Source: Seminavis robusta (Eukaryota; Bacillariophyta; Bacillariophyceae; Naviculales; Naviculaceae). From it: 64,000 bases of DNA. Under the pieces are notes generated by a model. That model saw only the letters and a list, made by a program, of their open reading frames with translations. It made no database searches and was not told the origin of the DNA. Position numbers and translations under genes: made by a program. The DNA lies in NCBI GenBank assembly GCA_903772945.1, contig CAICTM010000356.1:1-64000 (forward strand), in the 5' to 3' direction. Shown piece after piece: positions 1 through 10,340 of this stretch; position 1 is the stretch's first letter; each line of letters starts with the position of its first letter.

Positions 1-815
1 AAAACGCAGATGAGACACGAGTATCGTCGATCTCGTTTTGTCGTCGTTGTCGACGAGAGAGAATGGGTTTGTCAGCAACTGTTTTTCGAAGTTGCGGAAC
101 GCATGCTTTTAAGCCATCTCATGGTGAAGGAAATAGTTGTGAGGGTAGCTGAAAGCTATGTGTTTGTTAACAAAATGCACTACGCATAAAAGCTAGTGTA
201 AAGATCTTTCGAGTGTTTTGAGTTTGAGAGAATGAAAGTTATGAGAGAGATTAGAAAGCTATGAAAACTAATCAAGAGAGAGATCATCATCAGGGATCGT
301 AGATCTGGCTCCCGCGGGAGACTATAAAGTGTGATAGAGTAGGTTGTGGTATAATCCACGTCTCTCCACGATCCTAAAACGGAACGCGTGGAAGGTTTGT
401 CTAGCCTGGATCTAGTAGCTGGAAGTACTCCACGCTGCTAATATCTAGAGCGAATGTTTCATCATCGACCTAGTATACTAGCGCGGTCATTGAGAACACC
501 CTGTCTCAAATGACTATTCGCGAGAGACTCAGTCATGAGTCGAACTCAAACCCTATCTAGGATCGAGTCGCGAATAAGGCTAAGAGCCGTGTATTGCAAC
601 AGGCAATGGGAGCCACTAGTGACTCGGCAACGGTGACGGTTGTGGTTGGGTGATGTTGTGGCTGTTCAATGACGTCGGATCAAGGTTTGCATGGGCTGCA
701 TCGGATCTGTGGCGCCATTTGGTTGGCTTCAAACTCAAAATGTGAGCTAAAAAAATCTTTATTTAGAAAACTCCAATTGATTACTTAAGGTTGTCAGCGT
801 CAGCTGGGTTCCAAC
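1..815. other. Gene-free left edge
   Basis: I see no supported coding region. Stops are dense in all frames and no splice-joined coding segment could be built. The stretch is purine-rich on the plus strand between about 180 and 300 and holds scattered short inverted motifs. It could be the edge of a repeat that continues outside the window, but nothing internal identifies one. Confidence 0.5.
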
Positions 816-819
816 ACTA

Positions 820-972
820 ACACATCTCCGCTGGTGGAGTCTCGCTGTCACTTAGATCTCGCCTGGCCGGTCTCGCGCGTTCCGAGCCTTCGGCTCTCCT
901 TTTCGCTCTCGCCCGGCCAGTCTCGCTCTAAGTGTCATCTCGCCTCTTCACCAGAGGAGACGTGTTCCTGTA
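820..972. repeat. Imperfect foldback (inverted) repeat
   Basis: Two arms of roughly 60 bp face each other around a small GAGCC/GGCTC hairpin near 879-896. The left arm runs through the CTGGTGGAG, TGTCACTTAGA and CTGGCCGGTCTCGC segments. The right arm holds the complementary GCCCGGCCAGTCTCGC, TCTAAGTGTCA and CACCAGAGGAGA segments. Arms match with several mismatches. No coding capacity is visible. It may be a foldback-type non-autonomous element; family unknown. Confidence 0.55.
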
Positions 973-1232
973 TAAAACTAGCGTGAAACTAACGGCTAGT
1001 TCGTGAAACTAGCAGTTTCACGTGCAGTTTCGCGCAGCTCTGGTTGAAACTAGCACTAGTTTCACGCAGAAAAACGGCTAGTTTCACGCAAGATTTACTA
1101 GTGACTACAACGGATATCGATAGATTGACAGTTTCACGCGCGTCTGAACATAGTTTCACGCAAACTTGGGTGAATCTAGTACAAGTTTTACTTGCGTGAA
1201 ACTAACGGCTAGTTTCACGCCGGCTGCGTGAT
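960..1232. repeat. Cluster of TAGTTTCACGC motifs in both orientations
   Basis: A short motif close to TAGTTTCACGC, or its complement GCGTGAAACTA, occurs about ten times in 270 bp. Examples lie at 972-982, 1088-1100, 1149-1160 and 1193-1220. The last pair forms an 11-bp perfect inverted repeat around a 5-base centre. It sits directly upstream of the sulfotransferase-like gene. It could be a repeat expansion or an array of protein-binding sites. Confidence 0.6.
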
Positions 1233-1487
1233 TTACCAGGTAAGCCTCATTTCCGAACCCTGCTGAAATCCTGCCACCCTCCGCGATCAAGCTCAATGTG
1301 ACCGTGTTGCAAGCTTCCCTTCGTTGATGGTACCGCGGTACATGTACCTGGTGGTACATGTCGACAACAAGAAGGGGATGATACACGCATATATGATTGA
1401 CAAGACGACAAAGCAACCTTTGAATCCCTTGGTGGATAAAAGAGGAGAGAGAAACTCAGCAAAACCGGTCGGAACAGTGTTTTCCCC

Positions 1488-3122
1488 ATGTCCACTACCT
1501 TTCGTGTTGTGTGCGCCGTCATTGGGCTGTGTGTCCTGCTACAACTTCTTGTGATGACAAGAATTGAAGAAACTGTTTCCATTTTGGAGAGGTCCATGTT
1601 GGAGAGGTCCAATGAAGAGTTGTCATCATTGGTTGCTATTCCCTCAACTCCTGTTACCTTTGATCAGAGCAAACCACTCTTTGTTCTGAGTCTCCCCAAT
1701 CATCATAGTTTGGCCATCCCACGGTATTTCGAATGCGCAGGATACAATGACACGACCATGGGCCGTTATTGGATGCCCGTACCGAAAAATCCTAGACGGA
1801 AACGTATGACTACTGGGCAGTGTTTGCGAGCCAAGATTGAAAGCAAAGGAAAGTCGGATTGTGGGGACTACCATGTCTGGATGAATACCCAATACCTACG
1901 AGGACCCCGGCTCAACCCAAAAATTTTCCGACGCCATGATTGTTTTGATCTTGTCATGTTTGACTCAGCTCTAGAAGAACTGGCAAGCAATGCCTATTCA
2001 AGAGGAGGCACAATTTTGAACTTTGTTCGAGATCCCAAAGAGTGGGCAGAGTCACTTTCTCCACAACTTCCACAATACTGGCATGAATGGTGCAATGACA
2101 GTCACAACCACACATTTCCAGGAATGGGAGAGTACGACAATCAACAACATCTACATCACTTTTATCTGAAATATCAGCATCGACTACTGAAGTTTGCGGC
2201 AATGAACCCTGATTGGAACTATGTGGAAATTGATCTGAGACGTTCCCGTGATGAAGTTGGATTCCAGTTGCAACAACAGCTGGGGTTTGACAAGAAATGT
2301 TGGCTTGAATCCACAAGTGGCTCTATTGTTGGTGATGATCCCATGGTACTGGCAAACCAACCACGCCCCAATGACATTACATTTCCAGCGCTTGTGACGG
2401 CAATGCCCAAGTCAGGTACTACAACGATGCATGAATATTTTGTATGTGGAATGGGCGACTGGACCAGTTCCCATCAATTTACATGGACAACGCACGAAGC
2501 CAAGCGACCAGTTACACAACTATCCATTGGAGAGTGCATGCTGGACAATATCAACGACAATACCTATCCTTTACTCAAAGGCTGTGGGAATTCGTTGGTG
2601 TTTAGTGATACAGGAGCATTGCGTCTTGAAAACAAGACGAGGAATCAGGATTCAATCTGCTATTACCCCATGGTGCACTTGCACAGTTTGGAACGGTTCT
2701 ATCGGAGCTATCCCGAGGGAACCATCATTCACATTGTGCGCAATGCCACCTCGTGGATATCCTCCGTTAGGAGATTTCACAGGTTGGATAAAAGGTGGGT
2801 CAAGGGCTACAACTGCAGAGGTGGTGGATTTCCCGAAGATGTGAAAACAAGCGATGAAGAATGGGGGGAATTCTATGATGGTGTTACTGAGATAGTCCGT
2901 TCTTTTGCAAAGAGTCATCCCTCATTGACATATATGGAAATCCCATTGAGTGAACAAGCTGAACCCATGCTCTATGATGCCTTTCGATTCCCAAGGAACT
3001 GTTGGGGGAAGTCTAATGTGAACACGGGAGAAGCAAGGAGGAGGAAAAAGCGTCCACCAACCTCATCAACCACAGCACAGAATGCTACAGTTGCTGAGAA
3101 CATTCTGCCTCGGAATGAGTGA
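1488..3122 (+). CDS. Membrane-anchored protein with two sulfotransferase-like domains
   Basis: This 544-residue single-exon protein starts with a short basic-hydrophobic segment (about residues 5-22) that looks like a type II Golgi signal anchor. The rest appears to be two copies of one fold. The second copy has a clear PAPS-binding 5' loop, MPKSGTT, at about residues 306-312, and a matching 3'-phosphate motif, IVRNATSW, near 415. The first copy has the equivalent IVR-type motif, FVRDPKEW, near 178, but its loop at about 66-76 reads LSLPNHHS and lacks the lysine and the glycine-threonine core. Known family biology suggests Golgi sulfation of glycans or proteins using PAPS. I infer that only the C-terminal half is catalytic. 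N-glycosylation sequons are frequent, which fits a lumenal protein. The substrate cannot be read from sequence. Confidence 0.8.
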   Translation: MSTTFRVVCAVIGLCVLLQLLVMTRIEETVSILERSMLERSNEELSSLVAIPSTPVTFDQSKPLFVLSLPNHHSLAIPRYFECAGYNDTTMGRYWMPVPKNPRRKRMTTGQCLRAKIESKGKSDCGDYHVWMNTQYLRGPRLNPKIFRRHDCFDLVMFDSALEELASNAYSRGGTILNFVRDPKEWAESLSPQLPQYWHEWCNDSHNHTFPGMGEYDNQQHLHHFYLKYQHRLLKFAAMNPDWNYVEIDLRRSRDEVGFQLQQQLGFDKKCWLESTSGSIVGDDPMVLANQPRPNDITFPALVTAMPKSGTTTMHEYFVCGMGDWTSSHQFTWTTHEAKRPVTQLSIGECMLDNINDNTYPLLKGCGNSLVFSDTGALRLENKTRNQDSICYYPMVHLHSLERFYRSYPEGTIIHIVRNATSWISSVRRFHRLDKRWVKGYNCRGGGFPEDVKTSDEEWGEFYDGVTEIVRSFAKSHPSLTYMEIPLSEQAEPMLYDAFRFPRNCWGKSNVNTGEARRRKKRPPTSSTTAQNATVAENILPRNE

Positions 3123-3748
3123 TGGCTCCAGTACTCAGAGATTGTTTTTGAAGACTGATGAGAGACTCGAAACGGCTGTACTATGTTTCCAAGGCTACAG
3201 TACGTGGTCGCAATCAAAATGGTGAGCAGTGTGGCGGAATGATACAATCGCAAACTCGAGTGTGGTCATCCAAGCAAGAAGACCGTTGCATCTTGCCGGC
3301 GAACCAGAAGGAGCAACCAAATTAGCTAGAGAGGGTCTGCTCATGCTATAGACATGCGTGGTTTAGCATCTATCTATCGCTTTTGCAACTATTCCCTTTT
3401 GTGTCTTCATGGCGCGCTACTGGTACCTGGTACGGTAGCTGCGTTCTAAAACAAAACATGCTTCGGAATTATCCCAGCGAAAAAGGAAAATCCTGGCGGC
3501 TGCAGCACGCAGAGCAACGCTGATTCGATGATTGAATGTGATGACTTTGCAGCCATATCACCAAAGCTGGCGTGTAGAAAACATAGGTGGACACTTCCGA
3601 AACAGGAGCTTCCGTCAATCGAGAAGCAACAAATCGAATCCTTTTGCTTTTGATATTATATTTCCTCGAAGTCTTCTCTTTTTCGTGGACGCACGCCTGC
3701 GATCGTTGGATGATTTCCTTCGTTTCTTGTCTATCACATCCCCCTCAA
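3123..3748. other. Intergenic region between convergent genes
   Basis: This lies between the 3' ends of the sulfotransferase-like gene and the minus-strand small membrane protein. I see no convincing gene here. Apparent reading frames are antisense shadows. Confidence 0.5.
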
Positions 3749-4183
3749 TCAATTGTTGTAAAAGTCGTCATTGAAACTATTGGCAATTTCTTGCGATTGG
3801 GACCACGCCGTGGAGAAGATGATGATAAAAATGACCAGTGGCAGGATGAAGCAACAGCAACACAACACAATGGCTGTGCAAACCACGGATCCTCCAATGA
3901 TATACCAGGCTTGAGTGTTGTCGCGTTGGACAGGCGGTGTCGGTGTTGGCGACGGAGTGACAGCCGTGGAGCTTGTCGTCGCGCTGTACGGTTGTGCTGT
4001 CACTGTCGCTGGAGTTGTCGGATAGGCTGGTTCTTGTTGTTGATGATACGCTGGATTCGCAGAGGGCGGAGGAACACCGTAGGCCGTCGCGGTGACAGTC
4101 GGGACATGGCCGCTCGGCGTGGAGTAAGTGACTGGTTGTACAGGAATCACAGGAATATCTTCCTCTTTTTGCTGGAGTGTCAT
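3749..4183 (-). CDS. Small proline-rich single-pass membrane protein
   Basis: The product has 144 residues. Residues 1-90 are a low-complexity tail rich in Pro, Thr, Ala, Tyr and Gln, starting with MTLQQKEEDIP. One long hydrophobic segment follows at about 94-125, containing a run of four cysteines (CCCC) that would be a good palmitoylation site. A short polar tail ends in DDFYNN. There is no cleavable signal peptide, so the Pro-rich part is probably cytosolic and the protein tail-anchored or type II. I do not recognise a family. It is divergent from the gene at 4527, with a 343-bp shared upstream region. Biased composition could be mistaken for non-coding DNA, but the membrane segment and clean frame argue for a gene. 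Confidence 0.6.
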   Translation of the reverse strand: MTLQQKEEDIPVIPVQPVTYSTPSGHVPTVTATAYGVPPPSANPAYHQQQEPAYPTTPATVTAQPYSATTSSTAVTPSPTPTPPVQRDNTQAWYIIGGSVVCTAIVLCCCCFILPLVIFIIIFSTAWSQSQEIANSFNDDFYNN

Positions 4184-4526
4184 GGTGGTGTGATCGCGGT
4201 GGTAGCGAGGTGAAGGAGCCCTTGTCTACAATCTACAAGCGAGAAAATATAATGGCAGTGGATTGTTGGTGTCTTCTCTATTTTAAGGGCGCGCCTCCCT
4301 CCCTGTACCGTAATCAGGTCATGCAATGTCGTGTGGATTTGGGGGATTTTAAGAAGAGAATTTTGAATTCTCACAAAACGAGGGAAAAACGGAAAAATGA
4401 TCTCCCAAAGGAAAACACGACGACCTCGACATAGTCTAGTGAAACGAAGCTTCCTCAATCCGCAAACAACAGGAGCTATACTATACGAGAGAAGCAGAGA
4501 GAGGACTTTGTAGCGTTCGAAGAAGG

Positions 4527-5342
4527 ATGGTTCGATATGCGGCTTGGCTATCAGCAGCGGCAACTATCATATCGTTGTACTGTTGCCTCCAATTGAAGAA
4601 GAGTCAGCCGCCAAAGCCAACACCATACCCAATCTCCTTCCGCATCCAGTTCGACACCAATGTGACCCGCGAGGAGCAGCAGCAGACACAACGCCAAGAG
4701 AATCGCACTCTTCGTTCCAGTCTCTACTACGATTGGACCATTCCAGCCCAGCGGATCGATCATCCATCCGGTGCCTACGAATGTGTTCGATTCTATAATG
4801 TTCACTCGCATGGATGCAGTCTCCATTTCCGGTCAGATGGAATGTATCGAGTCATTCAGCAAGACATCCATATTGAGGAGAAGGATTCCTTCCAAACTTG
4901 CTGCTTGGATCTTCCAGGAGTGGGACCCCCTCCTCCGGATTGGGCACAACGAGCAAATCCAACCTTTACCGGTCTCAAACATGATGCATATTCGGGATAC
5001 GATAGCTACGAATTTGTGTTTGACCACCTCCTCAATATCTATGAGGTACCGTTTATTGGGAATCATGAACATGGCCAACAGCTTGACGACGACAATGACA
5101 TTTACGATCGATTTCACACCGCAAGAGAAGTTCATGATGATGGCATACTTGCATCTGCGAATAATAATGGATTGCCTTTGGTGTTTACTTTTCCCAGCAA
5201 AGCCAAGGGACTGCAAGATTATCATTTTGACCCCACCAGTCTGGTGATTGGCCCGCAAGACCGAGCACTCTTTCAGTTACCCAAGGGTTGTGAAAACGTT
5301 CGTTGCGACAAGAGTTTGGACGAGGTCATCACCGAGACGTAG
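4527..5342 (+). CDS. Predicted secreted or membrane-anchored protein, family unknown
   Basis: A 271-residue single-exon protein. The first 22 residues (MVRYAAWLSAAATIISLYCCL) form a hydrophobic signal peptide or signal anchor, followed by a basic-proline linker. The remainder is soluble and has six well-spaced cysteines, including CVRFYNVHSHGC, a TCCLDLPG segment, and two cysteines near the C-terminus (GCENVRC). Cysteine pairing and a possible N-glycosylation sequon fit an extracytosolic location. The pattern faintly recalls ependymin/lipocalin-like secreted proteins, but I cannot support that from motifs. An A+T-poor 343-bp gap separates it from the divergent neighbour. Function unknown. Confidence 0.6.
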   Translation: MVRYAAWLSAAATIISLYCCLQLKKSQPPKPTPYPISFRIQFDTNVTREEQQQTQRQENRTLRSSLYYDWTIPAQRIDHPSGAYECVRFYNVHSHGCSLHFRSDGMYRVIQQDIHIEEKDSFQTCCLDLPGVGPPPPDWAQRANPTFTGLKHDAYSGYDSYEFVFDHLLNIYEVPFIGNHEHGQQLDDDNDIYDRFHTAREVHDDGILASANNNGLPLVFTFPSKAKGLQDYHFDPTSLVIGPQDRALFQLPKGCENVRCDKSLDEVITET

Positions 5343-6267
5343 TATCTCGACTCGACTCTACTCTTTGCTGATCTCATTGACGGTGTTACTTACTGTACCG
5401 TACTACCAATCGGTTGGCAGCTGAGTGCTGTGTGCAGCACAGCCCTTCTTGTTAGCAACAAGCTACCGGTTCCACTATGCAAGCAACAAAAGTTTCAGTA
5501 CCGTACAGCTATGGTTGCATGTAGGCCAATCTGCCAGACAAGAGTATGGTTTCCTGTATTGGTGTGGCTGTACGGCGGGGCGTTGGAAACGGTTTGCTTT
5601 CCCCATCACCTTTCAGGGACCAAGGTTGGAAAAGAAATCTAGAGGCATCAGGCTCAAAAGCCAAGGTTTGACGGTCAAAAGAGATCATGAAAGCAACTGG
5701 ATTCGTCTAGAGGGCGAACACCTCAGGGAATCACAGTCTCATTTAAAAAAGTTAAACCGCTATAGACAGTGGGTAGCATTTCTCCGGACTGAGCTTCGGG
5801 GAGAGTGTGAGTATCATGTAGCCTCCCCCCTTTGTCCCCTGGCTTCGTTCATGGATGTTCTGTTTATCTTCAGTTCCAAAACTTTACATGTGTCAAACCC
5901 TTTCAAGCTTTTCAGGCACACGGCATGCAACGTTTGAGCTGGCTTATTGGGTGGTACGTCAGTGGTTTCATGGCCGCTCATCCATCATCCCGAACCCCTT
6001 GGATGCATGCATGGTTGACGCCGAAGATATTGGCATCATCGGCAGTTTCCCCACGGCTCCATGGCAGTGTATGATATGGTAGACAGCTGTAGATAAGGCC
6101 ATCACCGAAAGCAGCACTTGGCAATTGCGAAGACAAAGCGAGATACTGAGAATCTTATTATCAGGACGAAAGCACTCAACTCGGACCAGGAAGAGAAAAT
6201 CCAACCAGAATTCAGACTGGTTGCTTCACAAAGTCAATAGCTCGACAACTTTAGATTCAACGGCAAA
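5343..6267. other. Intergenic region, no gene recognised
   Basis: A 170-codon plus-strand frame at 5425-5937 has no recognisable domain, skewed composition and many overlapping alternatives, so I do not call it. A stretch near 5652-5690 resembles one at 12886-12920 (both contain a TTGACGGTCAAA core), suggesting a small dispersed repeat. Confidence 0.4.
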
Positions 6268-7872
6268 ATGAGAAAGGCTTTGCTATCCTTTTTGGCAGTG
6301 TCTGCCACCTGCAGCAATGCATTCACAAGTCTACCACAGAACCGGGCGTTCACGGCAACGGTATGTTTTCACCATCGGATGCAAATTTCGTGCTGCCTAC
6401 AGATGTGATGTTGTTGGAAGAGATTCTTTGAGTGGGTTGTGCAGAACATGGACAGTCTTACAAACCGCTGTTGGCTCTCTTTTCTTTCTTACTTTTTGGA
6501 CTTACCCCGCCCTTTTCCTTCTATTCGCTCCCAGTCCTCCAAGTCATCACTGTCCATGGCTGATCTTCCCGTCCGAAAGCTTGGAATCTTTGGTGGTGGC
6601 ACCGTTGGTGGAGGTATTGTAGAGATTATCCAAAAGAAGCAAGATTATTTCAAGGAATTGACGGGACATGGCATTGAGGTTGCCAAAATATGTGTCAGGG
6701 ACGCCAGCAAAAAGCGTGACTTTGATGTCCCCAGCGGCTGCATAGTGACGGAAAATTACGACGACATTTTGGATGATGACTCGATCGATATGGTGGTTGA
6801 AGTCATGGGTGGTACCACTGACGCAAAGGATGTTGTGTTCAAAGCCCTTAGCAAGGGAAAGGACGTCGTGACGGCCAATAAGGCATTGATTGCCAAGGAC
6901 TTGCCCGAAATTGAGGAAAAACTAGAGCAATGCCCCGGTGCCGAATTCCGATATGAAGCTGCCGTCTGTGGAGGAATTCCCATTATTCGATCCATGCAAA
7001 GTGATTTCCCCGGTGATGACATTGACATGCTTAGTGGAATCATCAATGGATGCACAAACTTCATGTTGACCTCCATGGACAAGGGTGGAAAATCATATGA
7101 CGAGGCCTTGGCAGAGGCTTCTGCATTGGGTTATGCAGAAGCTGACCCAACCTTGGATGTTGGTGGATTCGACGCTCGGTCCAAGCTACGAATTTTGATG
7201 AGATTGGCTTTTGGTATTGATGTCGACGAGGAGGACATCGCCTGCCGTGGAATCACTGAGCTGAGCAAACTTGATTTTGATTATGCCAAGATGATGGGAG
7301 GAACCATCAAACTCGTTGGTGTTGCCAAAAAAGTGGATGAGGAGAGTGTAGCTGCATTTGTATCTCCCTGCTACGTCACATCAGACGATTCCCTTTCTTC
7401 CGTCAATGGAGCTACCAATGCCGTCGAAGTTATTTCCTCCAACTTGCAATCCTCAACCTACATTGGACAAGGTGCCGGCCGATACCCCACCGCCAACAGT
7501 TGCATCAATGATATCGTTGCACTGGCCAAGGGCGACAAAGCTCCTATGCCCTTCAACCCGTTTGGCAAGGGCAAGAAATTTGTCAACAGCTACGATTCAG
7601 TCTTCTACATTCGCCTGTCCTACACTGATGCATTGGGTATCACCCGTCAGTGTGGAGAAATTTGTGAAAAGCATGGAGTATCCATCCATTCTATTTTGCA
7701 AAACCCAGTCACCAGCAAAACTGATGCTGCATTTGTACTCGTTACGGAAAAGGTCCCCCTGGACAGCGTCAAAAAGGCAGCCAGTGATTTCGAGGAACTG
7801 GATTGGTGCAATGGGCCAGTCTTTTACATGCCTGTTCTCCGCGAAGATTGGGTAGAAGCAATGTCTGTGTAA
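6268..7872 (+). CDS. Homoserine dehydrogenase, plastid-targeted
   Basis: The enzyme makes homoserine from aspartate semialdehyde with NAD(P)H, on the way to Thr, Met and Ile. I join 6268..6360 and 6535..7872 (476 residues). The 174-nt phase-0 intron has GTATGT and a pyrimidine-rich CCCAG acceptor. Exon 1 encodes MRKALLSFLAVSATCSNAFTS, a signal peptide ending in an A-F cleavage motif followed by a Ser/Arg-containing stretch, the diatom plastid bipartite signal. The mature part has the nucleotide-binding loop FGGGTVGGG (about 50-58), GGTTDAK, the VTANKALIA strand, INGCTNFML and the conserved ADPTLDVGG region. A C-terminal ACT domain (about 390-470) contains YTDALGITRQCGE and suggests allosteric feedback, probably by threonine. 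It is not fused to aspartokinase, unlike the plant bifunctional enzyme. An unspliced start at 6439 would lose the targeting signal and is less likely. Confidence 0.93.
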
Positions 7873-8548
7873 GCAGATGCTTTCCCGTCGCACAACGATG
7901 CTGGATGCAAAGAGCCCTAAAAACCTGTTTGGCCCCGACCTGCAATTTGTAAGGACGAACTCTATAGCTTGCTAGCCAGGAGGTTGTTTTGCCCAGCTCG
8001 TTGGACTTCTGGCTGCCAAGTCTCACGTACGTGTAGTGTCATAGCGGGCTGGGGAGGATGTAGAGCACCGACCTAACTAGTAGAAAAGAATATCCCTATC
8101 GGTACAGCCCAGCGAGAGCGATTCTCATGTTAGCTACTCAAGATTGCCCTGAAAAAACTGAACGTCTGTTAACGGATTCAGACAGGATGAGCTTGAGGAC
8201 CCTGAGTAGGGTAGTTTCTTTGAAGCTACTAGTACTCCCAATCGATTCGTCCGTTCGGTGGAGTCTGTTGCTCTGCTATCAAATGACGGATGTAAGGTAG
8301 ATCCACAATCTCACTGAAAGAGTAGCCTATGCCTCCAGCCGACACAGAAATGGCTAGCTAGCTAGACGATACTTGCATGCAAATCAGTATCTATTTTGTT
8401 TAGTTTGTTGTCCAGTCCAATCGCAAGTTGTCGGTTGGTCAGATATTGCTGTTCATTGTACAAAGCGTTCTTCTCGTGGGGGGTGTATACATGGTGGGAT
8501 GCCGTTGGCGCGTGGGTCTCAAGCTTCCGCCAACCCGCAGTAGTCTAC
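7873..8548. other. Intergenic region between convergent genes
   Basis: No gene seen. The stretch holds GCTAGCTAGCTAG near 8351 and other CTAG/GTAC palindromes typical of the intergenic DNA here. Confidence 0.5.
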
Positions 8549-10340
8549 TTATAGCTTCAACCACACTCCCGAAGTGCACTTGAAACCGGAGCCAAAGGCT
8601 ACTTGCATGACACGGTCTCCCTTCTTCATTGGGTTGCTCTTTTGCTGATCCTGGATGTACTCGAGTTCATACCAGATGGAGGAAGAACTTGTGTTACCAT
8701 AGTTCAACAGAGCCATTCTCGATCCCTCACTGTGGTAGTTCTCCAACTTCATGTTCTTTTCGATTCCATCAATGACAGCGCGACCTCCAGCATGAACACA
8801 GAAGTGATCAATACCACGCTTGAAGTCTGGCACATAGGGCTTGACACGGGGAAGTTTCATTGCCCAGCTTTCGGCACCGTTCGCAGTGAGGGTCTTGGAC
8901 AATGCCTTGATAATGTATCGAGAAGCAATCGAGACGACTACCTTGGCTTGCTCGGTGATGGGCAACACTAGTGGTCCCAAGGTTGTCATGTTCTTTTCCA
9001 TGGTCTTTCCGGCAACCTTGACAATGTCCTTGGATAGCCTGACACCCCTCTCGCCATTTGCGTCTTCGGTTTCATACACACAGTTGTAGGCATCCTGTCC
9101 GGCACCCTGCACTCGGACCGTGTGGAGGAGTTTGTACCATGCACGACGACCATCCCACCTGTTGTTCGACAAGACCATGGCGGCACCTCCACATCGGAAG
9201 AGAGTGTTTTGGATCAAGAAGCCGCGATCATTTCCGTGGTAAAAGTTGGGTGTCAAGATTTCGGTCGATACCACCAAGGCTTTGCCGTACTTGTGTCGGC
9301 CCAAGAGTTGCTTGGCCAAGTCAATGCTAATGAGAGAGGCACTGCATCCCATACCCGACAGATTGTAAGTGGCGACATCAGGGCGCATGTTGAAGTGAGA
9401 CATCACCATGGCACACAGAGAGGGCGTGGGGGAGAAGAGGGAGCAGTTGATGACCAAGACATCAATTTCCTTGGGCTTGACGTTGGCTTTGCGAAGGGCT
9501 TGTTCGACGACATCGAAGATGACAGTTTCAGCTTCCTTACGACTGGCTTCCATGGAACTATCCGATTTGACTGGATCACCATTCTCATCGTCTTGCAAAC
9601 TCTGAACAATACCTGGAGGCCATGCAGTTGCTTGACCAGTTCCAGAGCGCTCCAGAATGCGGCGAAGAAAGGCTAGACTTTCGTCGGTGAAGCATCTTTG
9701 ACGACGCATGACTTCGACAACCTCATCATGTGTCAACTTCCACGAGTCGGGAGCCTTGAATGTGGCAAAGGAGAGCAGGTAGATGGGACTATCCATGCGG
9801 ATCATCCATGCTCCCACGAAGAGTGCCAGAGCTGTGGTCTTGACAGCAGGAGAGAATAGTTGAAAGAAATGATGATTCTGGAAGAGACTGGCGTATAGTT
9901 TGATGAACAGTTCCTTGAGAGCAAGAGCCACAGCCGAGACGGTTTCCCAAGAGAGTTGTTGTGTGGTGGCACCAAGGTCCATGAGAACTTGGTGCAAAAT
10001 CTGAGCAAGGAGAACAACTACCCCAAAGAACAAGAGATAAGGGGCTTGGGTACCAATCACATGGGTCCAGTCGATCATTCTGGGTAGTATCAAGAAGAAC
10101 AAGTCGCCAAATTTGTTAGATTCTGACTCGACGTCAATACTCGAGAACGCTATCGACAACTAACTCTACTCACCCAATGAGGCTAGACTTTCGGACGCGA
10201 TATTGACGGGAGTTGGCATCGCCAGCAACGCTGAAATCAGACTCGGATCCAGACCTCCTCATGGTCGATTGGTCTCCAACAGCAGCAGGTGTCGGAACAT
10301 TTTCGTCGACAAGATGTTCGGTACTCTTGCGGGGCGCCAT
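8549..10340 (-). CDS. 3-ketoacyl-CoA synthase (FAE1/KCS-type elongase)
   Basis: The enzyme condenses malonyl-CoA with a long-chain acyl-CoA, the first step of very-long-chain fatty acid elongation at the ER. I join 10340..10174 and 10079..8549 (565 residues). The intron at 10080..10173 (94 nt, GTGAGT to CCCAG) is phase 2 and restores the frame. Exon 1 encodes a hydrophilic N-terminus starting MAPRKSTEHLVDE. Two or more hydrophobic segments follow (about 60-150), as in plant KCS proteins. The thiolase-like core contains the expected triad: Cys in MGCSAS (about 300), His in FCVHAGGRA (about 485) and Asn in LLNYGNTSSSS (about 515). VINCSLFSPTPSLCAM is also a family signature. A start at 10159 without splicing would drop the N-terminus and is inferior. 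The chain length made cannot be predicted. Confidence 0.92.

Noticed and set aside
1-815. Possible edge of an LTR-type element
   Set aside because: A TGTTAG-like terminus can be read on the minus strand near 815, but there is no second copy, no coding relic and no target duplication in view, so it is not called.
5425-5937. 170-codon plus-strand open frame
   Set aside because: No recognisable domain, atypical composition, and overlapping alternative frames. Neighbouring genes have clear targeting or catalytic signals; this has none.
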